Numbered from the stretch's first letter, positions 42,214 through 52,230 are shown. The stretch: DNA of 64,000 nt from an uncultured Eubacterium sp. (GCA_910584645.1 CAJUAU010000012.1:8716-72715); one strand, 5' to 3'. Made by a program: numbers and translations. Notes: a model not told the origin generated them from the letters alone.

Positions 42214-44712
42214 ATGAAACAATGGAAAAAAATAGTTGCCTGTATTGTTCTAAGCATGGCTATCTTGCTTTCGTTAATGGGGGCTATGGTGCCGCCCGGA
42301 CGGGCTGAGGCAGAAGAACAGCCGGCAGGGTATCTGGCGGTATATGTGGCAGCATACGAAAACAACATGGGGGTAGAACATGCACAGTTTCCGTCGGGAA
42401 CCTATATGGATACCTGTAGGACAGACGTATTATATTATGGTCTGTCAAAGGATGGGGTTCATTTTGAAGGATTGAATAACGATAAAGCAGTCTATTACCC
42501 CAAAGGATTTCACTCACTGGGTTCACCAGTAGTTTTTCGGAAAGCGGATGGAAGCTATGGATTGCTGGCATCTGTCAATAACTCAAAAGATCAGATTTTT
42601 CTCTGTGATTCCCAAGACTTAATCTTCTTTGAAAATGAACGTGTGATGACATTAAACAAGCAGGGCATTGTTGTAAAAAATCCGATGGTAAGCTACGATT
42701 CTGAGAATAGGGTGTATCACATTTACTGGGAAGGCGGGGATGGAAATTCCTATCTGACGACGACAGAAGACTTTTCGTCTTTTTCTGAGCCGGAAATAAC
42801 TGAATATCAAAAAGAAGAGGTGACGGCGGAGCTTCCTGCTTATGCGCAGAAAGAAGAGGCAGCTGTTTTTGAGCTGACTCAGGAGGAATATGACAGGATC
42901 CATAAAAAATATGGGAAGTTAGAGAGCGTGGCGGTCCATGGCGCCGAGGACCGGGTCATAAAAGAGGGGGAGCAGGCAGAGCTGCCCAAACAGGTGGAGG
43001 TGGAGTACAGCGACGGATCTGCCGCCAAAATGGGAGTTGACTGGGATCTTTCCCATATGGATTTTGATCTGAAGAATTTGCGGGAAGGAACTTATCAGAT
43101 ACAGGGAACAGTAAAAAGCAGCACCTATCACTCACCTCTCGCCAGATTTCGGGCGGACCCCTTTGTGGCCTACAACGAGCAGGATGGGATGTATTACCTG
43201 ACCGGTTCCAATCTGAATGAAAAGTCGGCAGCAGGAGGCGGCGCCTATAATACCATTGTGCTGCGAAGAGCCGATTCCATCAACGGCCTGACGGATGCGG
43301 AAGAGGTGGATATATGGACCAATAAGACTGTTCAGATGTCAGATGACCGGAAGGATGTGATCACAGGCTGGTACTGGGCGCCGGAACTTCATTACATCGG
43401 AGGAAAATGGCGTATCATTGCCATGGGTACCGTGAAAAGTACTGTGGATGGAACGACGAAAAATGATGGCTGGGCCCAATGTATCTTTACCTGTGAGGGC
43501 GACGACTTGATGGATAAAAACAACTGGAAGTATGATGGATATATCGGCGAGACCACGGATAACCAAAAAGTAGGAGCTTTTGACACCACATTTTTTGAAT
43601 ACGGAGGGAAATGTTATTATGTCACTCCGAGAGACACTAAGATATTTATCACCACAGTGGATCCGGAGGACCTGACGGCGCCGACGGGTCCGAGAGTCCA
43701 GATATCTGGTCCGGACCGGGCCTTTGAGAGGAACCTGGGAAGTAAACAGGATATCGAAGAGGGACCGGGAGTGCTTCTTCATGACGGGAGGATCTTTGTA
43801 ACCTATTCCTGCGCCACCGTGGATATGCACTATGGTGTATGCCTTCTCTATGCAGACCTGAAGGATGATCTGATGGATCCCAACAGCTGGCACAAATACC
43901 AGGCCCCCCTTCTGACGACGGCGGATCTGACCAGCACTGTGAAGGAAGGTGTATTCACGAAAGACACCACGGAGGAAGGTGAGTACAAAGGAATCTTTGG
44001 ACCAGGGCACAACAGCTTTACGGTGGATGAAAATGGAAACCCTGTCATTGTGTATCATGCGAGAGACTGGGAGGATTCCTATCCGGGCGCTACGGGTGAT
44101 AACAAATATGGCCTGACAGATCCGGGGCGGCACGCCTATGTCAACAGCGTACATTTTGGTGCCGACGGATTTCCGGTGTTCAATATGACTCCCGAACAGA
44201 TTTTGTCCGAGGATCTCAAACATATTACTATGAATATTCAGGTGAGGTCTGGGAAAGAGGAGCCGGTATCCACAGCTGCCCCGTCGTCCAAGCCGGAAAG
44301 TCCTGTTGTGATCCCCCCTCAGGATACCGGGGAACCAACGGATCCTGGTAAAGCCAAAAAAGGAAAGGTATATACCATCGGAAAGAATAAGTACCGGGTA
44401 AGAAATGTGACCCAAAAACAGGTTTCCTTTGTGGGATTAAAAAAGAAAAGCAGCAAATCTCTCACAATTCCTTCTTCTGTGAAGATTGGGGGAAAGGTGT
44501 ACTACGTCACCGAAATAGAGAAGAAAGCATGTATAAACTGTAAAAATCTCAGGCGCATTACGATTCAATGCAAAAAGTTACAAAAAATTGGTGCAAAGGC
44601 TTTTAAAGGAATCTCAAAAAAGGCAGTGGTAAAAGTTCCCAAAACAAAGTATAAGAAGTACAAAAAACTGCTGCGGGGAAAAGGATTGCCAGAAAAGGCA
44701 AAGGTCAGTTGA
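42214..44712 (+). CDS. Secreted two-propeller GH43 enzyme with Big4-like and LRR domains
   Basis: An 832-residue exported protein. Signal peptide 1-32. Residues about 35-215 form a propeller-like module (GSPVVFRKADGSYGLLASVN, VYHIYWEGGDGNSYLTTTED) in which the catalytic acids are not evident. A Big4-like Ig domain (about 230-300) follows. The second module (about 305-670) is a proper GH43 domain: ADPFVAYNEQDGMYYLTGSN (base Asp), AFDTTFFEYGGKCYYVTP (Asp), DIEEGPGVLLHDGRIFVTYS (acid Glu), GIFGPGHNSFTVDENGNPVI. After a Pro/Ser linker, residues about 712-832 are a basic LRR_5-like tail (KNLRRITIQCKKLQKIGAKA). Start at 42214 has AAGGGGG upstream. Substrate likely an arabinose- or xylose-containing glycan. 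A second GH43 gene follows after 15 bp. Confidence 0.88.
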   Translation: MKQWKKIVACIVLSMAILLSLMGAMVPPGRAEAEEQPAGYLAVYVAAYENNMGVEHAQFPSGTYMDTCRTDVLYYGLSKDGVHFEGLNNDKAVYYPKGFHSLGSPVVFRKADGSYGLLASVNNSKDQIFLCDSQDLIFFENERVMTLNKQGIVVKNPMVSYDSENRVYHIYWEGGDGNSYLTTTEDFSSFSEPEITEYQKEEVTAELPAYAQKEEAAVFELTQEEYDRIHKKYGKLESVAVHGAEDRVIKEGEQAELPKQVEVEYSDGSAAKMGVDWDLSHMDFDLKNLREGTYQIQGTVKSSTYHSPLARFRADPFVAYNEQDGMYYLTGSNLNEKSAAGGGAYNTIVLRRADSINGLTDAEEVDIWTNKTVQMSDDRKDVITGWYWAPELHYIGGKWRIIAMGTVKSTVDGTTKNDGWAQCIFTCEGDDLMDKNNWKYDGYIGETTDNQKVGAFDTTFFEYGGKCYYVTPRDTKIFITTVDPEDLTAPTGPRVQISGPDRAFERNLGSKQDIEEGPGVLLHDGRIFVTYSCATVDMHYGVCLLYADLKDDLMDPNSWHKYQAPLLTTADLTSTVKEGVFTKDTTEEGEYKGIFGPGHNSFTVDENGNPVIVYHARDWEDSYPGATGDNKYGLTDPGRHAYVNSVHFGADGFPVFNMTPEQILSEDLKHITMNIQVRSGKEEPVSTAAPSSKPESPVVIPPQDTGEPTDPGKAKKGKVYTIGKNKYRVRNVTQKQVSFVGLKKKSSKSLTIPSSVKIGGKVYYVTEIEKKACINCKNLRRITIQCKKLQKIGAKAFKGISKKAVVKVPKTKYKKYKKLLRGKGLPEKAKVS

Positions 44713-44727
44713 AAAGGAGAGAGCAGA

Positions 44728-47466
44728 ATGAATGGAAAAATATTGAGGAAAAGTATGGCGGTGTTGTTCGCAGCTGCCCTGTGTATTGTCTTTGCCAGGG
44801 GAGGAAATTCGGTACAGGCATTTACTTCGGACCGTGGAGACGGTACCTTTTCCAATCCGGTCATATTTTCCGATGTACCGGATGAAGATATTATACGGGT
44901 TGGAAATGCGTATTATATGATCAGTACGACGATGCATATGTCGCCGGGGGCGCCGGTCATGCGCTCCTATGATCTGGTAAACTGGGAGATCGTAAACTAC
45001 GTGTATGATCATCTGGAAGAGGACGATGCCCGTTCCCTCAAAAATGGGAAGAATGATTATGCCTATGGTTCCTGGGCTGCCAGCCTTCGTTATGACCAAT
45101 ATCAGAAAAGGTTTTATGTGACTTTTTCCTCCCAGACTACACCTAAATCTTACTTTTTTATCACCGATGACATTGAAAATGGTTCCTGGCACAGAAGTGA
45201 AACGGAGAAATGCTACGACTCTTCCTTTCTTTTTGTGGATACCGGAACGGAGTGCAAAAAATATATGATCATTCCGGTTTCCAAACAGGGGACGAAAGCA
45301 GATGGATCCAAATATTCCTACAATCAGACGGAGATGTGTGATTTGATCGTAAATGAAGATACGTGGGATGTTACCCTGGGAAGTGAGCGCAGGCTGCTGA
45401 TCGACAACAACAACTATGAAAATCCGCCAGCCGGTCTTGCGGCGGAGGGAGTCCATGCTTACAAAATAGGTGAATACTATTATTTCTTTATGATACAGGG
45501 AGCCGGTAATCCGGTCAGACAGCAGATCTGCTGGCGGTCAAAGACGTTGGAGCATGGTTCATTTGAGGTAAAGAAAGTGTTTACTGGCGGGATCGTAGAT
45601 GCTGAAGGAAAGACGGTAAACAGCAGCTGGGGTGTTGCCCAGGGGGGTATCGTGCAGACTCCGGAGGGAGAGTGGTATTCCATCATGTTTCAGGATTACC
45701 ATTCCGTGGGCCGGATCCCGGTGCTGGTCCCGGTGAGCTGGGGAGAAGACGGATGGCCGGTATTTGGAAACGACGGGAAATCTGTGGATGAGGTGCTGCC
45801 CATTCCTGTAAGCGGACAGGAGAAGAAAAGCATTGTCCAGTCCGACGAGTTTGACAACGGAACGATCCGAAAAATATATGATGAGTCAAAAAAGGGAACC
45901 GGCATCACCGCGGGGATCCCTGCAGAGGAGCTGGAGACCAGCCTGGACCATGTGGAAGATAACGAGTATGGGTATAACGGCTCCAATCTGAAACTGGTAT
46001 GGCAGTGGAATCACAATCCCAATAATAATCTATGGTCTCTGACAGACCGTGAGGGTTATTTAAGGCTGAAATCAGGACTCATCAGCAAAAATATCCGGGA
46101 AGCGCGGAATACCCTGACCCAGAGAACCTTTGGTCCCACCAGCGGCGCTGTAACGATCGTAGAAGTGGGACATATGCGGGAAGGAGATGTGGCTGGACTT
46201 ACCGTCTTCCAGAACCAGTATGGATTTGCCGGCGTGAAGATGGAAAAGGGAAAAAAATATCTGGTTATGCACCGGGCGGAAAAGATGGGTGATGCGGCGG
46301 GAAAAGAAATAGAAGCTGTGGAGCTCACCCAGGACCGGATCTATCTCAAGGCAAATTGTGATTATAGAGAAAATAGGAAATTGAACCAGACATGGAGAAT
46401 GAAAGATGAGGCTTACTTTTATTACAGCCTGGATGGTGAAAACTGGACACAGATCGGTGACACGCTGAACATGTCTTATGACTGGCCGGATTTTATGGGA
46501 TACCGTTTTGGACTATTTTACTATTCCACTAAGAATTGCGGCGGCTATGTAGACTTTGACTCTTTTCAAGTGGGTTCGGTAGACGGAAAAAGGGCGGAAT
46601 TGCAAAAACTAATTGAGACTGCTGAGAGTATCCAGCGTCAGCCTGCTCATACAGAACAGCAGTGGGAAGAATTTACTCAGGCGCTTGCTGGTGCCAGAGA
46701 GGCAGTGAAGGATCTGCCGGAAGAGGAATCGGAGCTGGATCTGAGAGAGATCGAGAAAAACAATGGCACTGCCTATGTGGCGATCCAGCGGTTAGAGCGA
46801 TCGGTAGAAGTGGTCAGGAAAGCCGCCCCCTCTGGGACGCAGACACCCGCGCCCCTTGAAACGCTGCTTCCCTCACCATCCAGTCAGACACCAACGCCGG
46901 AACCTGGCATTTCTGCCTCCATGCCGCCCCAGGACGGAACAAATGTACGCAGTAACCGGATCCTTATCAGGGCAGCAGGATATCCGCTGATCAAAAAGGG
47001 AATGTATCTGGTAAAGGGATCCAAGGTAAGTCTGCGGGCGGAGGTACTTCCAGAAAATGCATCACAAAAAACAGTAGTTTTTTCTTCCAATAAGAAAGGA
47101 GTGGCATCGGTATCTTCTAAGGGAGTGATGAAAGCAGTCAAGCCTGGAAAAGCGAAGATTACCATTGCAGCAAAAGATGGGGGTGCCAAAGCTGTGCTCC
47201 CTGTCCAGGTAGTAAAAAAGAAGAAGTTAAATCATGTTTTAAAAACTGCAAAAGATACTCTGAAGATGAAAAAGGGTGGGAAGAAAGAATTAAAGATAAA
47301 TAAACTGACGGCAAAAACGACGAGTCCCGTCACCTATAAATCCCTGAATAAAAAAATTGCCTCTATCGACCAATATGGAAAGATCACCGGCAGAAAGAAA
47401 GGGAGTACAAAAATGAAAGTAACCTGTGGGAAGAAGACCATTACGGTAAAAGTAAAAGTTGTGTAA
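44728..47466 (+). CDS. Secreted GH43 enzyme with two Lys-rich Big2 domains
   Basis: A 912-residue exported protein. Signal peptide 1-31. GH43 domain about 35-350: FSDVPDEDIIRVGNAYYMIS (base Asp), KCYDSSFLFVDTG (Asp), AAEGVHAYKIGEYYYFFMIQ (acid Glu). A concanavalin-like domain follows (about 400-615; YYSLDGENWTQIGDTLNMSY, CGGYVDFDSFQVG). Residues about 620-705 are a helical FIVAR-like module. After a Thr/Pro linker come two Big2 domains (about 740-912; SSNKKGVASVSSKGVMKAVK, SLNKKIASIDQYGKITGRKK), rich in Lys. The N-terminal half closely resembles the protein encoded at 11361. AAGGAGAG precedes the ATG. Cotranscribed with the previous GH43 gene; a shared terminator follows. Confidence 0.9.
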   Translation: MNGKILRKSMAVLFAAALCIVFARGGNSVQAFTSDRGDGTFSNPVIFSDVPDEDIIRVGNAYYMISTTMHMSPGAPVMRSYDLVNWEIVNYVYDHLEEDDARSLKNGKNDYAYGSWAASLRYDQYQKRFYVTFSSQTTPKSYFFITDDIENGSWHRSETEKCYDSSFLFVDTGTECKKYMIIPVSKQGTKADGSKYSYNQTEMCDLIVNEDTWDVTLGSERRLLIDNNNYENPPAGLAAEGVHAYKIGEYYYFFMIQGAGNPVRQQICWRSKTLEHGSFEVKKVFTGGIVDAEGKTVNSSWGVAQGGIVQTPEGEWYSIMFQDYHSVGRIPVLVPVSWGEDGWPVFGNDGKSVDEVLPIPVSGQEKKSIVQSDEFDNGTIRKIYDESKKGTGITAGIPAEELETSLDHVEDNEYGYNGSNLKLVWQWNHNPNNNLWSLTDREGYLRLKSGLISKNIREARNTLTQRTFGPTSGAVTIVEVGHMREGDVAGLTVFQNQYGFAGVKMEKGKKYLVMHRAEKMGDAAGKEIEAVELTQDRIYLKANCDYRENRKLNQTWRMKDEAYFYYSLDGENWTQIGDTLNMSYDWPDFMGYRFGLFYYSTKNCGGYVDFDSFQVGSVDGKRAELQKLIETAESIQRQPAHTEQQWEEFTQALAGAREAVKDLPEEESELDLREIEKNNGTAYVAIQRLERSVEVVRKAAPSGTQTPAPLETLLPSPSSQTPTPEPGISASMPPQDGTNVRSNRILIRAAGYPLIKKGMYLVKGSKVSLRAEVLPENASQKTVVFSSNKKGVASVSSKGVMKAVKPGKAKITIAAKDGGAKAVLPVQVVKKKKLNHVLKTAKDTLKMKKGGKKELKINKLTAKTTSPVTYKSLNKKIASIDQYGKITGRKKGSTKMKVTCGKKTITVKVKVV

Positions 47467-47491
47467 TATCATAAAACGCAGACGTAAAAAG

Positions 47492-47537
47492 AGGGTGTCC
47501 CCATAGTCATAAAGTGACTTAAGGGACACCCTTTTTT
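47492..47537. terminator. Bidirectional terminator between convergent GH43 and GH115 genes
   Basis: AGGGTGTCCC and GGGACACCCT form a perfect 10-bp stem with a 21-base loop; T6 follows on the plus strand and TCTTTTT on the minus strand side. Confidence 0.9.
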
Positions 47538-47542
47538 ACTGT

Positions 47543-50500
47543 TTACGAGAATTTTAAGTTCTTAAATATTTTGGTCTGCTTCCTGCTCATTCCTTTTGGA
47601 ACTTTGACGGATACCTTCTTTGAAATACCCTGAAAGGCATGTTTTCCAGGTTTACGGAGCTGCTTCGTCTGGAAAATGATCTTTTTCAGTTTGCTGCAGC
47701 TGCGGAAGGCTCCTGAACCGATGTTCCGGACATTGCTGCCGATGGTAATGCGCTTGAGCTTTTTGCAGTTACGGAAGGCGTTTTTTTCTATGGAAGTCAC
47801 TTTGAGTTTGCGTCCCTGGATCTTTAGCGTAGCGGGAACGACTACCTGTTTCAGGTCTTTTTTGGATTCTGGATCATTGCTGGGAGCCGGAGTTGATACG
47901 GGTCCCGGGATAGGAGTTTCCTCCATAAAAGGATCGGCGGGGTCGTTATGGTCTGCCGGGTCCGTGATGGATGTGATATCAGAGGGACTTCCATAGTTAA
48001 GGGGGCTGGCAGCTGCCTCAAAATGGATGCCTTTTTTCTGTTCCGGGATCACATCGTAATCCAGCATAAATGTTTTTTCCGGTCCCAGGTAACTTTCTTT
48101 TATATCTTTGTTGCTTATGACAAGCCGTTCGAGGCCTAATCCCGCGTGCATGCCATAGATCCGGACTGTATGAACGCCAGCAGATACGTGTTCTTTTGAG
48201 GCAGAAACGTGGATGTTGTTCATGATTCCGTCTTTCCACCGGTTGTCGCCATCGGCGGCATAGGAGATATATTTTCCGTCCGGCAGGGAGTTGACATTTT
48301 GTATCTGGTTGTCATCTACCTGGATTCCATAAAATAGTTCTACTGGCACATAACCCCAGTCGGAGGGCTTGAATATATTATTGGTGGGTGTGGTATAGGC
48401 GGTAAATGTATAATCATCATCTTCATCCACATAGAACCTATACTCCAGGTATGGTGCCTCTGTGGGCGGCTCGTATTCGGTGACAGTTCTCGTGTTGTTT
48501 CCGACTTTGACCTGGTATGTATTGCCTGTTTTCTCTGTAAAGCTCTCTGTGACAGGGAACATTTTCATGACGGAATCGTATCGTCCGTAGCCGTGGATGC
48601 ATTCCCAGGAGACTCCGGTTGCAGAACCTGCATTATCTGCATATTCCTTCCCATCTATGGTGACCACATCATGGCTTTCGATATGTGTTCCGATTCCTTT
48701 GCTTTTGTAATCGGTATAAGAGGTCTGCACCGTCAGTTTCACGGTCTGGTCATTCCCTTTTATGACTACGGTACCTGTTTTGTCGGAACGAACTTTTGTC
48801 CAATCCACAGAAATATAGAAATATGCCGCTTCGGATACAGTGCCGCCATTTACAATCTGGCTGCCATCTTTGTCCGTGATCTGTATCCAGTCAGCCAGCG
48901 TGCCAGTGGTGAAGGAATAATCACTTGTGCCCCCATTGCTCAGGGTGACGCAGTACCGCTGCTTCCCTGTATTTGTAAACAGAGGAAAGCTGAGAGTACC
49001 TGTTTCGTAAGCTTTGGCATCGCCGTCTACAGAAACCAGCATTTTGGCTTCCTCGGATAAAGTGATTCTTTTGGCTTTTGGATAACTCCAGCCATCAGAG
49101 TTCCAGGTCACAAATCCGACATGGGGAGAGGACATCATTTTTTTCCACTTGCCATTTGTCATATCATTATTGTAGTAGTCCGTCAGCTCTTTGTCGTATT
49201 CGATGCAGTCTTCTACAAGAGAAGCGTATACATTTGCCAGAGAACTATTTTGTTTGGCATAAAAATCATTGAGGGATTTGAATATCATCATCCTGGTGAC
49301 ATTTGCCGTGGCTACTGCCTGATAGTAGACGATCTGGTAATAGGCGTCATCCCAGTCGGTTCCCCGAAAGTAATAGTCATAGTAATAATCTGCTTTTTCC
49401 ATCGTTTTAAGACAGAGATCCAGAACCTCCTGAGCCTCGTTGTAATTTTCAATGCTGTAAAGTTCGGGTTTAACGTATTCAGCTTTTCGGTAGGTGCTGA
49501 TCTTTAAAAAGTCTGCCACACAGCTGGCGATACCTTCTGCTGCTTCATCTGGACAGTTTGCCTTGCCGCCAAGCTGGGCCTGCAGCCATTCTTTCCGGTA
49601 GGTTTCAGCGGTATTGGACTGCCCCCATTTTTCCATGTCGTAGGCGAGAGCCATGGCATAATTCAGTTCCATTTCCACCGGTTTGATGTCGCCGACATTG
49701 ACAACCCAGATGTCGCGGATGTTGTAGTCGTATGCCATGGTCAGCTGATCCCATATATGTTCAAGCTGTGTGGAGCTGACCCACTCATAGGCGCCGGTTC
49801 CTACATGTCCGTCCAGATGATAATACAGTCCCCAGCCAGCTTTTCTGTCACGCACGCTTTCTTCCGGGACCGAGCGGAGATTGCCATAGTTGTCGTCCGT
49901 CAGCATAATGGTGACATCCTCAAGACCGTCCCATTTATTTAAGCCGTCGATGCTTCCGTCGTCGGGACCGTAAAAATACTCTTCGTTTTCACTGTAGGGA
50001 ATATAGATCTTAGGGGCAGCAGCCGTTTTGGAGTCCGGGTGGTCCTTTATGTAATTGTCGATGATCTCTGTCTGGTCGGATATGATTGTCTTGAGAAGAT
50101 CGATATTATGCTGAACACCGCCTTGCAGCGCACTGTCTGCTTCGCCCCGCATGCCCATGGTGATCGTATTTTCAAAGGAACCGTTGCGTTCTATGCCGCC
50201 TTTCCAGAACTGGTAGATGGCATCGGCATTTTTTGTATAATCCCAGGCATTGCTCGTTCCATAGGAAGTATATTTTCTCTGCCATTCGACGCCTGCCCGG
50301 TGGCATGCTTCGTGGTGGGAAGTACCCATACATACCCCGTAGGCGTCGGCAAGTACCGCATTGGCCAGCCGGAAGGATTTGGACTTTCCTTCGTCGGAGA
50401 AGCTGTTTCCCCACATGGCGGGCCACAGGTAGTTGGCCTTCATCCGGATGATCAGCTCAAAGATGTGCTGGTAACAGTCTTCGTTCAGACCCTTGAATGC

Positions 50501-51232
50501 CTGGTTTGCCCAGCCAGTAAAAGAGGGTGATTCGTCGTTGATAAAGAATCCCCGGTATTTCACAGAAGGTTCCTTTGATAAATAGGACTGGGGCTGGTTA
50601 AATTCCAGCAGGCCGGCATCCAGGTATACGGCAGAGTGCTGTACCGGCACGGCATCCGCCATATAGACCCAGGCAGATACGCCGATCCGTTCGGAGATGT
50701 GGAATAAACCGTACATGGCTCCGCGTTTGTTGGAACCGGCGATGACAAGAGCCTGGCTGATCCCGGAGTAACCACAGGAGGAAAGTACGTCTCCACTTAC
50801 AAACTGCATCTGGTAACAGTCCCATTTCAGTTCACCGTTTTTGTACAGTCCGGAGACATCGATATTTCCATTCGATATAAGCCGGTCCAGGATCTCGTTA
50901 TGTCCAATCGTGCCGGCAATGATGACATTGCCGGACAGCTGGCCTGTGTTCGTGGCGACATCTGCCGGCGTCCCTGTTACCCGTCCCACATCTTCTGCAA
51001 ATGTGTCGGCAATGATCTTGAGGCCGCAGTATTCATTGCCGCCGTCGCGGCTGACTTCCTCCTGGTCTGCGTCTACGTATACGGTGGCGGAAGTCCATTC
51101 ATCGGCGAGGAGAAAACCACTGGAAGTTCCGAGCTGATCTTCCTCAGCCGCTCTTGAAATGTTTACGTGCAGATGTTCCATAGTCACTGTCATTGTAAGA
51201 ATAAGGATAAGTGCTAATATTTTCCTTTTCAT
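47543..51232 (-). CDS. Secreted GH115 alpha-glucuronidase with LRR tail
   Basis: A 1229-residue exported enzyme. Signal peptide about 1-28. The N-terminal domain (LKIIADTFAEDVGRVTGTPA, VIIAGTIGHNEILDRL) resembles the GH115 alpha/beta cap. The catalytic TIM barrel follows with GH115 hallmarks: PSVKYRGFFINDESPSFTGW, ELIIRMKANYLWPAMWGNSF, GTSHHEACHRAGVEWQRKYT, TITMGMRGEADSALQGG, VTIMLTDDNYGNLRSVPEES, GLYYHLDGHVGTGAYEWVSS. Large beta-rich C-terminal domains precede a Pro linker and a basic LRR_5 tail (about 1130-1229). GH115 enzymes remove (4-O-methyl)glucuronic acid from xylan. Start at 51232 has AAAGGAGCG upstream. It is divergent from an AraC regulator. Confidence 0.93.
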   Translation of the reverse strand: MKRKILALILILTMTVTMEHLHVNISRAAEEDQLGTSSGFLLADEWTSATVYVDADQEEVSRDGGNEYCGLKIIADTFAEDVGRVTGTPADVATNTGQLSGNVIIAGTIGHNEILDRLISNGNIDVSGLYKNGELKWDCYQMQFVSGDVLSSCGYSGISQALVIAGSNKRGAMYGLFHISERIGVSAWVYMADAVPVQHSAVYLDAGLLEFNQPQSYLSKEPSVKYRGFFINDESPSFTGWANQAFKGLNEDCYQHIFELIIRMKANYLWPAMWGNSFSDEGKSKSFRLANAVLADAYGVCMGTSHHEACHRAGVEWQRKYTSYGTSNAWDYTKNADAIYQFWKGGIERNGSFENTITMGMRGEADSALQGGVQHNIDLLKTIISDQTEIIDNYIKDHPDSKTAAAPKIYIPYSENEEYFYGPDDGSIDGLNKWDGLEDVTIMLTDDNYGNLRSVPEESVRDRKAGWGLYYHLDGHVGTGAYEWVSSTQLEHIWDQLTMAYDYNIRDIWVVNVGDIKPVEMELNYAMALAYDMEKWGQSNTAETYRKEWLQAQLGGKANCPDEAAEGIASCVADFLKISTYRKAEYVKPELYSIENYNEAQEVLDLCLKTMEKADYYYDYYFRGTDWDDAYYQIVYYQAVATANVTRMMIFKSLNDFYAKQNSSLANVYASLVEDCIEYDKELTDYYNNDMTNGKWKKMMSSPHVGFVTWNSDGWSYPKAKRITLSEEAKMLVSVDGDAKAYETGTLSFPLFTNTGKQRYCVTLSNGGTSDYSFTTGTLADWIQITDKDGSQIVNGGTVSEAAYFYISVDWTKVRSDKTGTVVIKGNDQTVKLTVQTSYTDYKSKGIGTHIESHDVVTIDGKEYADNAGSATGVSWECIHGYGRYDSVMKMFPVTESFTEKTGNTYQVKVGNNTRTVTEYEPPTEAPYLEYRFYVDEDDDYTFTAYTTPTNNIFKPSDWGYVPVELFYGIQVDDNQIQNVNSLPDGKYISYAADGDNRWKDGIMNNIHVSASKEHVSAGVHTVRIYGMHAGLGLERLVISNKDIKESYLGPEKTFMLDYDVIPEQKKGIHFEAAASPLNYGSPSDITSITDPADHNDPADPFMEETPIPGPVSTPAPSNDPESKKDLKQVVVPATLKIQGRKLKVTSIEKNAFRNCKKLKRITIGSNVRNIGSGAFRSCSKLKKIIFQTKQLRKPGKHAFQGISKKVSVKVPKGMSRKQTKIFKNLKFS

Positions 51233-51275
51233 CTTACGCTCCTTTCTTTGCATATTTTACTGCGTTGCTGCATTT

Positions 51276-51321
51276 CTATGCTTGTATCGTATCATATTAT
51301 TATGATATAATCATTGCATAG
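51276..51321. promoter_or_regulatory. 46-bp nested palindrome between the AraC and GH115 genes
   Basis: CTATGC (51276-51281) and GCATAG (51316-51321) are the outer arms; TATCATA (51290-51296) and TATGATA (51301-51307) the inner arms. Both pairs share one centre of symmetry at 51298-51299. TTGTAT, 18 bp and TATAAT (51306-51311) form a promoter toward the AraC gene inside it. This is a good candidate operator for both genes. Confidence 0.65.
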
Positions 51322-51366
51322 AAGGTAATAAATATTGCGCGAACGTATACTTTTTGGAGGGGATTT

Positions 51367-52230
51367 ATGGAGGTTTCACTGGGAGATATCATACAAAGTG
51401 ATGCGGTAAGGAATATTTTGTGCTATCACAATGTCACTACAGACTTGTTTACGGGTCCCAATCCATCCTATCACAGACACGATGCCTATGAGATTTATCT
51501 TTTTATCAGAGGGAATACGAAGATGTATGTGGAACAGAGCTGCTATCAGCTGTCTTCGGGAGACTGCATGGTGATCCTTCCGGGGCAATTACACCGGTGC
51601 ATTGTGACAGACACGGATCCTTATGAACGTATTTTCATTAACATTACAGAAGAGGCACTGCGGATACTTTCCTCTGCCTCTACGGATCTTCTTGCACGTT
51701 TTCATCCCTGTGGAGAGAACCGCATTATCCGTTTATCTGCATATAATATGGAGCAGTTTATAGCGCTGACGGATGAGTATTTGAAGATTTCCCATTCTTC
51801 AGAATATGGCTGCGATCTTAGGGCAGTTTATCTTCTTACAGAGCTGATCTTGTTTACGAACCGGCTTTTTGGCGATCCGAAAAGAAGAAGGTACGATAAT
51901 GTTATGCCTGAGCTTGTATCAAGTACAATGAAGTATGTGGAAGAACATTTGACGGAGGATATTTCTCTTACAAAGCTCAGTCATTCTCTAAACTACAGCA
52001 GCAAATATATCAGTGTGCAGTTTAAAGCACATACGGGGCTATCGCTCCGGGAATATATTCTGGATCAGAGAGTCGAATGTGCTAAGAGGTTACTGACGTC
52101 GGGCAGCAGTGTGTCCGAAGCCTGCCTGTGTTCCGGTTTCAGCGATTATTCCAATTTTATACGCAGCTTTAAAAAAAAGACCGGGATCTCTCCTGGACGT
52201 TTTAGAAAGGAAAAGACTGGTACGAAATAA
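51367..52230 (+). CDS. AraC-family regulator with cupin sensor domain
   Basis: A 287-residue regulator. The N-terminal cupin/AraC-binding domain (about 20-150) includes HRHDAYEIYLFIRGNTKMYV and LSSGDCMVILPGQLHRCIVT. The C-terminal double helix-turn-helix (about 185-283) has LTEDISLTKLSHSLNYSSKY, GLSLREYILDQRVECAKRLL and CLCSGFSDYSNFIRSFKKKT with the terminal GISPGRFRKE. Such regulators typically sense a sugar and activate nearby glycosidase genes. It is transcribed away from the GH115 gene, with a palindrome between. Likely the local regulator of xylan use (inference). Confidence 0.92.
   Translation: MEVSLGDIIQSDAVRNILCYHNVTTDLFTGPNPSYHRHDAYEIYLFIRGNTKMYVEQSCYQLSSGDCMVILPGQLHRCIVTDTDPYERIFINITEEALRILSSASTDLLARFHPCGENRIIRLSAYNMEQFIALTDEYLKISHSSEYGCDLRAVYLLTELILFTNRLFGDPKRRRYDNVMPELVSSTMKYVEEHLTEDISLTKLSHSLNYSSKYISVQFKAHTGLSLREYILDQRVECAKRLLTSGSSVSEACLCSGFSDYSNFIRSFKKKTGISPGRFRKEKTGTK

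Noticed and set aside
43339..44415. 358-codon minus-strand frame inside the GH43 gene at 42214
   Set aside because: Shadow of a gene with clear catalytic motifs; no ribosome site of its own.
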